From the NCBI RefSeq assembly GCF_005311025.1, contig NZ_CP031747.1, positions 1,178,001 to 1,242,000 of the forward strand: DNA of 64,000 nucleotides. Reading direction: 5' to 3'. The first letter of the stretch is position 1; the number at the start of each line of letters is the position of its first letter. The translations under genes were made by a program, and so were the position numbers. Below, in pieces: positions 56,397 through 64,000 of this stretch. The stretch comes from Alcaligenes faecalis. Lineage in GTDB: Bacteria > Pseudomonadota > Gammaproteobacteria > Burkholderiales > Burkholderiaceae_B. The notes beneath the pieces were generated by a model. It was given only the letters and a program-made list of their open reading frames with translations. It was not told where the DNA came from and did not search any database.

Positions 56397-57458
56397 TTAC
56401 TCCTCCATCGTTTCCGAACTGGCTACCTGACCGTCCTGCACGGGCTCACTGCTACGTGATTGTTTACCGCTTGCGCTGTTTGGTCCTCGGAAAGTAGCGG
56501 GCGTGATGCGTCGACGATCAATGGACAGATCAAACACATCGAAGCGGTTGTAGTAGCCCACAATGTCGTGGAACTGCTTGGGCTCCACGCAGGCGTTCAA
56601 ATCAAAAGTGGCATAGGCAATCCCTTCTTCATTTTGCAGAAAGTCGCCTACGGATGCGCCGGTGGGGTCCAGGAACTGGGTTGCCGCGCGCGGGGTGTTT
56701 TCCAGCACTTCGCGCGCCTGGGCATCCCCGCCTTCGGTCAGGGCATCAAGCATGGCCTGGTCCATGAAACCGGCATTCAGAATGCCGAAGACTTTGGACT
56801 CAAAAGAGTGGCCGCCTGCTCGTATTTTGTTGGCTGCCACATTGTCAAAGTTCTGGCCGGATTTGGGCATGCGGGTCGGCCAGATAGCCGGCCAGGCGGA
56901 GATGTGAATCTGCTCGCCCTGGGCCGCCAGTGAGTAGCGGGCCAGCGGGTTGGTGTTCTCCCCGCAGATCAGGGCACCGATGCGGCCAATGCGGGTTTGG
57001 CACACGCGCAGACCATGGCCATCGCCCGGAGCCCAGACCATTTTTTCGTAGAAGGTGGGCACCAGTTTACGGTGGTGATTCAGGATGGAACCATCATCGC
57101 CAATGATCACATTGGAATTCCAGATGCAGCCTACGCTGGCCTCGGTGCTTTCGCTAAAACCCAGGGACACAAAGATGCCATTGCGCTTGGCAGCGGCACG
57201 AATCTGGGCGATTTCCGGGCCATCAATATGGATGCTGTTGGCTGCCATTTTCTTGAACCAGTCGTGGTTGTAAATGGGCGCCCACAGCGCGGCCCAGACT
57301 GGAAAACCGGGGATGAAGGCTTCGGGAAAGGTGATCAGCTCGGCACCGTGGCGGGCGGCCTCGTCAATAATGGCAACGGCCTTGCGTACCGAGGCGGACG
57401 CGTCCATGTAAACAGAAGCAATATGTGCCGCGGCAACTTGAGTGATTGGAAGTGACAT
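56397..57458 (-). CDS. Nitrilase (aliphatic-type carbon-nitrogen hydrolase)
   Basis: A 353-residue nitrilase. The catalytic Glu is Glu46 in FPEAFIPGFPVW, Lys lies in HRKLVPTFYEKMVW (near 130) and Cys in LICGENTNPLARY (near 165). The length and motif wording suit nitrile-to-acid enzymes of the bacterial aliphatic group more than amidases. The start is ATG 57458; a frame to 57503 adds residues that overlap the carrier gene. It lies 19 bases after the SSS carrier gene in one operon. The C-terminal 40 residues are charged and probably disordered. The substrate is unknown. Confidence 0.9.
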   Translation of the reverse strand: MSLPITQVAAAHIASVYMDASASVRKAVAIIDEAARHGAELITFPEAFIPGFPVWAALWAPIYNHDWFKKMAANSIHIDGPEIAQIRAAAKRNGIFVSLGFSESTEASVGCIWNSNVIIGDDGSILNHHRKLVPTFYEKMVWAPGDGHGLRVCQTRIGRIGALICGENTNPLARYSLAAQGEQIHISAWPAIWPTRMPKSGQNFDNVAANKIRAGGHSFESKVFGILNAGFMDQAMLDALTEGGDAQAREVLENTPRAATQFLDPTGASVGDFLQNEEGIAYATFDLNACVEPKQFHDIVGYYNRFDVFDLSIDRRRITPATFRGPNSASGKQSRSSEPVQDGQVASSETMEE

Positions 57459-57477
57459 GGTGTGTTTCTCTCTACGT

Positions 57478-59325
57478 TTAGTGAACCGTGGCCTTGGCCA
57501 CACCTAATCCGGTTTCCCGGCGAACCGACATCTCTACCCACCTGGATTCCGACAGGGCGCTGCGGGTGAACAGCGAGAACAGAATCACCAGTAAAAAGCC
57601 CAGTGGAATGGAGATAATTCCGGGATTGCGCAGGCTGATCAGGGGCTTGGAGAGGCCCACCACGCTGCTTGCATCGGCAGGAATGGCATCTGCCGTGGCC
57701 TGGGCTGCGTTGCGTTCAGTGACCAGCTTGTCGCGCAGGGCAGGGTCGCTTGCCGTGTTCAGCTTTTGATTGACGGTGGTGACAGTGGCCAGTGCAGCTT
57801 CTTTTTGCAGCAGCGGGTAGCTCATGTTGGGCGATACCAGCACCAGCCCGATGGACAGGATCGTTCCGCCTACTACACCCGCCACCACACCGGCGGTATT
57901 GCAGCGTTTCCAGTACAAGGTGCAGACCAGCGCTGGCAGGTTGGCCGATGCGGCAACGGCATAGCCCAGGCCCACCAGATGCGCCACGTTCTGTCCCTTG
58001 GCCGCAATACCGGCAGCGATGGAAATCACCGCCATCAGCAAGGTGGCGATACGCGCTGCAATGACCTGTTCGCGCTCGGTGCCTGCACCGTTGCGAATTG
58101 CGCCGATATACACGTCATGGGCCAGCGAGGAAGCCGCGGCCAGTGTCAGGCCGGCCACCACCGCCACAATCGTGGCAAAGGACACGGCAGCCACCACGGC
58201 CAGCATGAAGTTGCCCATCATGCTCTCCGGCCCCCCACCCAACAGTTGCGCCAGCATGGGCGCGGCCAGATTGCCGCCCTTGTCCAGGCCCAGAATCGCG
58301 CTAGGGCTGACATTCAGTGCGGCAGAAAAGCCGATCACCACAATGAACAGATGGCACAGGCCGATGGCAAACATGGCGTACAGTGCCGATTTGCGGGCGG
58401 CTTGCGCATGTGGCACAGTGAAAAAGCGCATCAGGATATGTGGCATTGCGGCGGTTCCCAGCACCAGTGCCATACCCAGCGAAATCTGTTCGACCGGGTT
58501 TTTCAGATACAGGCCCGGTTCCAGAAAGCGCTGTCCGGCTTCGGCCACACCCAGCGAAGATTGCCCCAGGAAATTGATCACATGATTCTGGATGGCGGGG
58601 CTGGAAATGACCGAGCCAAAAAACGCTTCCACGTTAAAGCCGTAGGGCGCCCAGGACAGAATCACCAGCACGAAGCAGAAACTGATCAGCAGACCAGCCT
58701 TGAGCACTTGCACTGAGGTAGTGGCACGCATGCCACCAAATAACACGTAAATCAGCATCATCAGGCCGACGATGCCAACAGAAACCTCATAGGGAATCCC
58801 GATCAGCGCCCGGATAATCACGGCACCGCCCACAATCTGCGGGACCATGTAAAACAGCGCGACCAGAATGCTGGACCCGGCCACAACCAGCTTGGTGGCA
58901 CGGAAGTTGTTTCGATAGGACAGCACATCGCCCAGCGTGTAGCGACCCAGATTCCGGCAAGGTTCGGCCACCAGAATCAGCACTGGAATGAAGGATACGA
59001 AAAAGCCCACCAGATAGCTGATACCGTCCAGACCATATATCGCGATCAGCCCGGAAACGCCCAAAAACGCGGCGGCTGAGAGGTAATCCCCGGCAATGGC
59101 CAGTCCATTAAAACGGGCGCTGATACCGCCGCCCGCCGTGTAGAAGTCGCTGGCAGTGGCGTTGCGGCGTGCCGCCAGAAAGGTGATGCCCAGCGTGAAC
59201 AAGAACAAGAAGGCGAATACTGAAAACGTCAGCACCCTGTTGCCTTCATTAACCAAGGTGCTTTCCTGTGCGAGCGCAGCTTCGCTGACAGCCATCAAGG
59301 CTGTCGCAAATACTATTTTTTTCAT
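57478..59325 (-). CDS. Sodium:solute symporter, ActP-like
   Basis: A 615-residue SSS-family carrier with about thirteen helices and a possible N-terminal signal-like helix ending ALAQ. The core reads RNATASDFYTAGGGISARFNGLAIAGDYLSAAAFLGVSG, close to acetate permease ActP, but a soluble insert of about 60 residues (NQKLNTASDPALRDKLVTERN) sits between late helices. The partner DUF485 gene precedes it by ten bases, as with yjcH-actP. Coupling to a nitrilase suggests uptake of a short carboxylate or its nitrile. Confidence 0.9.
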   Translation of the reverse strand: MKKIVFATALMAVSEAALAQESTLVNEGNRVLTFSVFAFLFLFTLGITFLAARRNATASDFYTAGGGISARFNGLAIAGDYLSAAAFLGVSGLIAIYGLDGISYLVGFFVSFIPVLILVAEPCRNLGRYTLGDVLSYRNNFRATKLVVAGSSILVALFYMVPQIVGGAVIIRALIGIPYEVSVGIVGLMMLIYVLFGGMRATTSVQVLKAGLLISFCFVLVILSWAPYGFNVEAFFGSVISSPAIQNHVINFLGQSSLGVAEAGQRFLEPGLYLKNPVEQISLGMALVLGTAAMPHILMRFFTVPHAQAARKSALYAMFAIGLCHLFIVVIGFSAALNVSPSAILGLDKGGNLAAPMLAQLLGGGPESMMGNFMLAVVAAVSFATIVAVVAGLTLAAASSLAHDVYIGAIRNGAGTEREQVIAARIATLLMAVISIAAGIAAKGQNVAHLVGLGYAVAASANLPALVCTLYWKRCNTAGVVAGVVGGTILSIGLVLVSPNMSYPLLQKEAALATVTTVNQKLNTASDPALRDKLVTERNAAQATADAIPADASSVVGLSKPLISLRNPGIISIPLGFLLVILFSLFTRSALSESRWVEMSVRRETGLGVAKATVH

Positions 59326-59335
59326 GATGAGCCCC

Positions 59336-59674
59336 TTAAACGGTCGCGGAGCGCATTGAGAACTGCTGGGATTCTTCTTGTGTTAACTGCTGCACCATCT
59401 TGTCCAGGTGACGCAACTGGACGGCATAGCGCCAGGCCACGGCACCCCCCACCAGATACTGGGCGATCAGATACCAGAGCCCGAAATTGGTGGAGTTGCT
59501 CAGTTTCAGACGAAAAAGCTCGGGGCTAAGACTGGAAAGAATGGGAACCAGAAAAAAGAAGGCCATGCTGACAAACAACAACCGCAGCACCACGCCTCTT
59601 CGCTTGCGTACCAGATCCTGGAATTGAGGCTTTGCGTACAGCGCCTCATAAACCTGGGCAGAGATATCCGCCAT
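59336..59674 (-). CDS. DUF485 membrane protein (YjcH-like)
   Basis: A 112-residue protein with two membrane helices (VVLRLLFVSMAFFFLVPILSS and FGLWYLIAQYLVGGAVAW) and a C-terminal amphipathic tail. It belongs to the DUF485 family that accompanies ActP-type carriers; its molecular role is not established. It is the first gene of the carrier/nitrilase operon. The palindrome TTGCAAATTTGCA lies 86 bases before its start. Confidence 0.88.
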   Translation of the reverse strand: MADISAQVYEALYAKPQFQDLVRKRRGVVLRLLFVSMAFFFLVPILSSLSPELFRLKLSNSTNFGLWYLIAQYLVGGAVAWRYAVQLRHLDKMVQQLTQEESQQFSMRSATV

Positions 59675-59747
59675 GTTTGTCTCCTTTTTTGATTGGATTT
59701 GTATTTGCCATTCTTAAGAAGAAGGGCGCGATAGGAAAGCGCCAATG

Positions 59748-59773
59748 TTGCAAACCCTCTTGCAAATTTGCAG
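59748..59773. promoter_or_regulatory. Candidate LysR operator (copy 2) before DUF485/SSS/nitrilase operon
   Basis: TTGCAAATTTGCA (59760-59772) matches copy 1 at 13 of 14 positions, differing only in the last base. A direct half-site TTGCAA lies at 59748-59753, giving three TTGCAA-like units in 26 bases. It is about 75-100 bases before the DUF485 start, a usual distance for LysR activation. Confidence 0.7.
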
Positions 59774-59817
59774 GATGAGGTGGGATGCCACACCGCAGGG
59801 ACTTTTCTATATCTAAA

Positions 59818-59832
59818 TGAGAATTATTGTTA
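59818..59832 (+). promoter_or_regulatory. Candidate Fur site before the sigma-factor gene
   Basis: TGAGAATTATTGTTA matches the 7-1-7 Fur pattern TGATAAT-N-ATTATCA at 11 of 14 positions and lies about 40-55 bases before the fecI-like start. Iron control is usual for such sigma genes. Confidence 0.65.
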
Positions 59833-59872
59833 ATATGCTCGCTTCATTCGACATCCGTCTCTTGTATTTGCC

Positions 59873-60379
59873 ATGTCCCGCCGCCCCACGTCCAAGAAAG
59901 GCTGGCTCGCTCATTACAGCGGGCTGATCGGCTCGTGGGCCAAGCGCAGCTCTTTGCCGCAGGACGCGGAAGATGCCGCGCAGGACTCCATTGAAGGCTT
60001 GCTGCGCGGCGAACATGCTGCGGCACTGAATCAAAAAGCCTATATGTATCGCAGTGCGCAAAACCAGCTGATCAGTGAGATCCGCCGTCAGTCGCGCCAC
60101 GACGTGGTGCCTCTACACGATTTGCGAGAGGAGGAGCACCCGGTAGGTCTTGGACCCGAAAGTGATCTGCGCATGGAGCAGCTTAGCCAGGCGTTGCGAG
60201 ATGCCTTGCAGGAGCTGCCCTTGAAGTGCCAGCAAGTGTTTTTGTGGAACAAAATAGAGGGCTATACGCAAAAGGAAATTGCAGAGAAGCTGGATCTGAC
60301 GCCCAGCTCGGTGGAAAAATACATGAAGCGGGCATTGCGGCATCTTCAGAAAAAGTTACAAAGCTATGCCCCTCATTGA
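59873..60379 (+). CDS. FecI-like ECF sigma factor
   Basis: A 168-residue ECF sigma factor. Region 2 is seen in GSWAKRSSLPQDAEDAAQDSIEGLL and AYMYRSAQNQLISEIRRQS. Region 4 is seen in LPLKCQQVFLWNKIEGYTQKEIAEKLDLTPSSVEKYMKRALRHLQ. It should direct RNA polymerase to the receptor promoter when the FecR-like partner relays a signal from the bound receptor. A Fur-like site precedes it and the fecR-like gene follows after about 80 bases. Confidence 0.9.
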   Translation: MSRRPTSKKGWLAHYSGLIGSWAKRSSLPQDAEDAAQDSIEGLLRGEHAAALNQKAYMYRSAQNQLISEIRRQSRHDVVPLHDLREEEHPVGLGPESDLRMEQLSQALRDALQELPLKCQQVFLWNKIEGYTQKEIAEKLDLTPSSVEKYMKRALRHLQKKLQSYAPH

Positions 60380-60457
60380 TTCCGGATTTCCTTATGCATA
60401 AACGTCTTATCAGTGAAGGGCACGGTTTTGTGCCCTGTGTCCCTGGCGACGCGAGCC

Positions 60458-61444
60458 ATGCCTAAAAACGACAAGCATCCCCCCTCTTATCTGCCCCAAG
60501 AGCAAGCGCTGGACTGGTTTTCCAGAGAGCAGCTCGGTGAGCTGACGCCGCAGGAGCAGCGTGAGCGGGATGCGTGGTTGGCGCAGGATCCGGCCAATGA
60601 GCGGGAGTACCGTTCCTTGCAGCAGGTCTGGCAGGTGGCGGACCATCTGCCCATGGACGAGATGCGGGAGATCATGAATCGTCCGGCGCAAGAGGTGCCT
60701 GACTTCGCGCGTCGACGCTGGGTGATGGGTACAGGGGTGACGCTTGCAACGGTGGCCGCCGGGGCCTGGTTCAGTCGTTCGATGTGGGCCGAGACACCTG
60801 TGTTTACCCAGCGCCTGTTGACCGCACGCGGCGAGCGCAAGCAGCTTGAATTGCCGGATGGTTCGCGTCTGGATTTGAATACGGACACGGAGGTGAGCAT
60901 CGCGTTTTACGCGTCGCGCCGAAACGTGGAGTTGCTGCGGGGCGAGGCCCTGTTTGCGGTGCAGTCCGACAAGAATCGCCCCTTTTCCGTAGACGCGGGT
61001 CAGGCGCAGGTGCTGGTTACCGGGACGCAGTTCAATGTGCGTCGAGAGGCGGAGAGTGTCGCCGTGGCTGTGCGCGAGGGCTCGGTGCAGCTTTCCACAG
61101 GCCCGTGGTGGCGCCGGGACCGGGCGATGTTATCGGCTGGGCAGGTATCCAGCGCGGTAAACAACAAGGTGATGCCTTTAGTTCAGGAGCGTGTGGAAGC
61201 GATTATGGCCTGGCAAGAGGGGCGCATCGTGTTCCGTGATGTGCCTTTGACGACGGTGGCACAGGAGCTGAGCCGCTATCTGGAACACCCCTTGCGGGTG
61301 ACAGACTCACAGATCACCAAGTTGCGCATTTCGGGCACATTGAGTATTGAGGAACCAGCAGCGGCGCTGGATATCCTGCCGGACATCGCGCCAGTACGGG
61401 TGGTGCGACAAGCGGATGGCAGCGCTTTGTTGATGGCGCGTTAA
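60458..61444 (+). CDS. FecR-like anti-sigma/signal-transducing protein
   Basis: A 328-residue inner-membrane regulator. The N-terminal cytosolic domain has ALDWFSREQLGELTPQEQRERDAWL (DUF4880-type), then one membrane segment (WVMGTGVTLATVAAGAWF). A periplasmic FecR domain follows, with RGERKQLELPDGSRLDLNTDTEVSI and VLVTGTQFNVR, and a C-terminal STN-binding region. The start is uncertain: ATG 60458 is used, but a GTG at 60413 is in frame. It holds or activates the preceding sigma factor depending on the receptor state. Confidence 0.88.
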   Translation: MPKNDKHPPSYLPQEQALDWFSREQLGELTPQEQRERDAWLAQDPANEREYRSLQQVWQVADHLPMDEMREIMNRPAQEVPDFARRRWVMGTGVTLATVAAGAWFSRSMWAETPVFTQRLLTARGERKQLELPDGSRLDLNTDTEVSIAFYASRRNVELLRGEALFAVQSDKNRPFSVDAGQAQVLVTGTQFNVRREAESVAVAVREGSVQLSTGPWWRRDRAMLSAGQVSSAVNNKVMPLVQERVEAIMAWQEGRIVFRDVPLTTVAQELSRYLEHPLRVTDSQITKLRISGTLSIEEPAAALDILPDIAPVRVVRQADGSALLMAR

Positions 61445-61576
61445 GGTTACGGCTCGTTTTGCGTTTGGCAGCAAGCAATAAGCCACGAACCGTGAAGTGC
61501 GAATGGTGAACAGCGATTCGAAGACGAACGATGCTGTGCTGTCGAGTTCCGTTGCCAAGCAAGTCGTGCACCACTA

Positions 61577-61595
61577 TTGATACATTTTGTATCAA
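61577..61595. promoter_or_regulatory. Perfect palindrome TTGATACA-TTT-TGTATCAA upstream of receptor
   Basis: Eight-base perfect arms with a TTT centre lie in the 300-base gap between the fecR-like gene and the receptor. The symmetry suggests an operator for an unknown dimeric regulator. About ten bases further is GAGAATCATT (61606-61615), a partial Fur-like sequence. Confidence 0.55.
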
Positions 61596-61617
61596 AAAGA
61601 GCAGTGAGAATCATTCC

Positions 61618-61640
61618 GGAAAATTTTTCGCTACGGCGTC
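61618..61640 (+). promoter_or_regulatory. Possible ECF (FecI-type) promoter for the receptor
   Basis: GGAAAAT (61618-61624) followed after 13 bases by GTC (61638-61640) resembles the GGAAAAT and GTCCTT elements of the fecA promoter, but spacing is about three bases shorter. It is about 105 bases before the receptor ATG. Treat as a weak prediction. Confidence 0.35.
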
Positions 61641-61744
61641 TTACTTATGGGGGCCTGCTTTCCAGATCGGAAACAGGCTAGCCCATAGCCTTGGCCAAGG
61701 GCGTCTGCGCACCATGCGCGTACTTATTTTTTGGAACTCTGTTC

Positions 61745-64000
61745 ATGCTGGACACGCAAGCAATACCCGCCGCCGCGCGTCGGGGTACGACATCGATTGG
61801 TCTTAACGCCCTCGCACTTTCCCTTTTTCTGGCTATTGGTCTGTACGCACCCCATGCCTGGGCGCAGGAAACGCCGGTGGCGATCAGCATTGCCGCACAA
61901 CCCTTGGAGGCCGCGCTGGAAAAGCTAGGTGCACAGGCCGGGTTGCAGATTTTCTATCTGCCTGACGCGGTTAAAGGGATTGCGGCTCCCCCTGTGTCCG
62001 GCAGTCTCACGGCAGATCAGGCCTTAAGTCGCTTGCTGGCAGGCACGGGTCTGGAATTTCGACGTAAGGGCAAGAATGTGTCCCTGACCCGCCCGGTGCA
62101 GGGCGAGACGACGCAGCTGGCTCCGGTTCGTGTGGTGGGGCGTGATCTGTCTACTGAAGGCTCGGGCTCCTATGCCGTTCAGGCGACCACGGCGGCAACA
62201 GGTTTGCGTCTGTCACCACGCGAGACCCCGCAGTCCGTCAGTGTGATTACACGCCAGCAGATGGAAGATATGAATTTGACTACGCTGGGCGAGAGCTTTA
62301 AGACCGTCACGGGGATTGCAACGTCCATGTCGGATATTGACCGCACCGATATTCATTCGCGTGGTTTCTATATCGACACTTACCAATACGATGGGGTGTC
62401 TATTGCCACACAGAATGATTTCTTCGGAACTTCCAACTTTGATCCCATTCTGTACGACCGCATCGAGATAGTGCGTGGTGCTACCGGCTTGATGACGGGG
62501 GCGGGCAATCCTGGGGCTTCGGTGAATATCGTGCGCAAACGCGCGACCAGCGATGTGTTTACCGGCACCGCCTCTGTTGGCATAGGCTCTTGGGACCATC
62601 ACCGGGGCACGATTGATCTATCTACGCCCTTGAACAAGGACGGTACCGTGCGTGCCCGCGTGGCAGGGATGATGGAGGAGCGCGACTCGTATATCGACCG
62701 TTACCACACGCGCAATCGTGCCTGGTTAGCGACTGCGGAAGCGGATCTGACGCCTGACACGACTGTGCGGGTTGGAGTAGAGCATCAGGCCAAACGTCCG
62801 ACGGGCGTGACCTGGGGCGGTCTGCCTACGCTGGATAACAAGGGCGGGGATCTGGATTGGCGTCGCTCTTTCAGTGTCGGTGCAGATTGGACACGCTGGG
62901 ATACGACCAGCAATACCTTCTACGCGGGTATAGACCATCGCTTTTCCAATGGCTGGTCCTTGAAAGCCAATGTCAGCCGTCTGGAGAGCGAGTACGACTC
63001 CAAGCTGGTGTATTTGATGGGCCACCCTGATCCTGTCACCGGCTTGGGCATGACGTCCTTGCTGAACAACTCGCATCAGGAGTTCGATCAGAACAGCGCC
63101 TCGCTGGAACTGAGCGGGCCATTTAATGCCTTCGGCCAGGAGCATGAGGCTTTTGTGGGAGTGATGGGCAGCAAGTCCAACTACCGTTATGGCAACCACG
63201 CTCCGCAAGGCAATACGCCAGTGGGTAATGTCTTTGAATGGGACGGCTCCTATCCCGAGCCGGTATGGGGGAGTTTTCAGCCGTTGGGCGAACAGGAAAC
63301 GCGCCAGAATGCGGTCTATGGCGCTCTGCGCCTGTCCTTGAGCGATTCCCTGAAGCTGATTGTGGGTGGTCGACAAACCAATTGGAAGCGCGAGTCCGGC
63401 AATGACACCATGAACCATCATGTATTCACGCCGTACGCTGGCCTGCTGTACGACTTCAACGATAACTTCACGGCTTATCTCAGCTACACGGATATCTTTC
63501 AGCCCCAGACCTATCGTGATGCCAGTGGCGGCTTTCTGGACCCGGTGCAGGGCAAGAGTTATGAGCTGGGTCTGAAATCCGAGCACTTTGATGGCAAGCT
63601 CAACACTTCGCTGGCATTGTTTCGTATCGAGCAGGACAATGTGGCCGAAAAAGACGGTGACAGGACTGTACCTGGCTCCAGCGATTTTGCTTATCGGGGG
63701 GCCAAGGGCGTGACCAGCGAGGGTTTCGAGCTACAGGCATCGGGTGAAATTCAACCTGGCTGGCAGGTGTCCGCAGGCTTTGCACGTAATCTGGTGCGCA
63801 ATGCTGAGGGTGGTCCTTTTAAAACTTCTGAACCGCAGAACCTGGCGCATTTGCAAACTTCCTATATCGTGCCGGGTACCGAAGGGAAGTTGACGGTAGG
63901 CGGCGGTGTGCAATGGCGCAGTCATGTTTATGTGGATAGAACTGTGGCGCCAAATCTTAGCGCACGACGCGAGCAAGGTTCCATTTTGCTGGCCAACTTG
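61745..64000 (+). CDS. FecA/FoxA-type TonB-dependent receptor with STN domain (cut by window edge)
   Basis: The frame is open from ATG 61745 to the last base, giving 752 residues without the C-terminal strands. It has a signal peptide (cut near AWAQE, residue 42), an STN signalling domain (AISIAAQPLEAALEKLGAQAGLQIFYLP, about 47-75, to about 118), a TonB box region, and a plug (RETPQSVSVITRQQMEDMN and DRIEIVRGATGLMTGAGNPGASVNIVRK). The barrel follows. The STN domain speaks to the FecR-like protein, so this receptor reports its own substrate and drives its own synthesis through the sigma factor. The ligand is probably a ferric siderophore, class unknown. Confidence 0.92.
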   Translation, partial: MLDTQAIPAAARRGTTSIGLNALALSLFLAIGLYAPHAWAQETPVAISIAAQPLEAALEKLGAQAGLQIFYLPDAVKGIAAPPVSGSLTADQALSRLLAGTGLEFRRKGKNVSLTRPVQGETTQLAPVRVVGRDLSTEGSGSYAVQATTAATGLRLSPRETPQSVSVITRQQMEDMNLTTLGESFKTVTGIATSMSDIDRTDIHSRGFYIDTYQYDGVSIATQNDFFGTSNFDPILYDRIEIVRGATGLMTGAGNPGASVNIVRKRATSDVFTGTASVGIGSWDHHRGTIDLSTPLNKDGTVRARVAGMMEERDSYIDRYHTRNRAWLATAEADLTPDTTVRVGVEHQAKRPTGVTWGGLPTLDNKGGDLDWRRSFSVGADWTRWDTTSNTFYAGIDHRFSNGWSLKANVSRLESEYDSKLVYLMGHPDPVTGLGMTSLLNNSHQEFDQNSASLELSGPFNAFGQEHEAFVGVMGSKSNYRYGNHAPQGNTPVGNVFEWDGSYPEPVWGSFQPLGEQETRQNAVYGALRLSLSDSLKLIVGGRQTNWKRESGNDTMNHHVFTPYAGLLYDFNDNFTAYLSYTDIFQPQTYRDASGGFLDPVQGKSYELGLKSEHFDGKLNTSLALFRIEQDNVAEKDGDRTVPGSSDFAYRGAKGVTSEGFELQASGEIQPGWQVSAGFARNLVRNAEGGPFKTSEPQNLAHLQTSYIVPGTEGKLTVGGGVQWRSHVYVDRTVAPNLSARREQGSILLANL

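Overview
The window looks like chromosome of a betaproteobacterium of the Alcaligenaceae, most like Alcaligenes. That is inferred from gene content: a denitrification-type nos cluster, selenocysteine-containing formate dehydrogenase, tripartite tricarboxylate transport genes, several MHS and SSS carriers, nitrilases, and high-GC coding bias. I saw no plasmid, phage or insertion-sequence genes. One stretch near 7.5-8.8 kb is visibly richer in A+T than its neighbours.

Layout. 1-8.8 kb: a plus-strand surface-glycan locus with two tandem NodB-like deacetylases (the first cut by the window edge), a GT4 and a CgeB-like glycosyltransferase, a membrane GT2 synthase, an SDR enzyme, an LtaS/OpgB-like phosphoglycerol transferase and an unrecognised protein with an alpha/beta-hydrolase serine motif. 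9-10.6 kb: pgi. 10.6-19.5 kb: nosRZDFYLX on the minus strand, which encodes clade I nitrous oxide reductase and its maturation and electron-supply proteins. 19.7-35.8 kb: a minus-strand region holding almost a whole selenium economy (selU, selD, selC tRNA-Sec, selB, selA) plus fdhE and fdoGHI. The catalytic subunit fdoG reads through an in-frame TGA as selenocysteine, with a textbook bacterial SECIS hairpin behind it. A patatin-like lipase, a siderophore receptor and a class II aldolase are interleaved.

36-37.5 kb: a truncated globin fused to a DUF1971/TehB-like domain and a DNR/FNR-like regulator, each next to a TTGAC-N4-GTCAA type palindrome. 37.5-42.9 kb: a plus-strand operon pairing a TauABC/SsuABC-type ABC transporter with a small membrane protein and a TonB-dependent receptor, behind a strong Fur-box match. 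42.9-43.5 kb: a gene-free stretch with a 232-nt nested palindromic element, 14 perfect TTG repeats and an intrinsic terminator.

44-46.4 kb: nitrilase plus MHS transporter, divergent from a LysR gene. 47.5-53.9 kb: tctDE two-component system, tctCBA transporter and an AbrB-family membrane protein. 54-55.1 kb: a PNPOx-like protein and sodC. 55.2-59.7 kb: a second LysR/nitrilase module with an SSS carrier and its DUF485 partner; the same 14-bp palindrome lies upstream of both transcription units. 59.8-64 kb: a FecI sigma, FecR anti-sigma and STN-domain TonB receptor that runs off the right edge.

Taken together, the segment equips a respiratory bacterium for N2O reduction, formate oxidation at the periplasmic face, nitric-oxide handling, iron acquisition by three separate receptors, and use of organic acids and nitriles. 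Product names come from recognised motifs and conserved gene order. Substrates of the transporters, nitrilases and receptors are not determined by the sequence.
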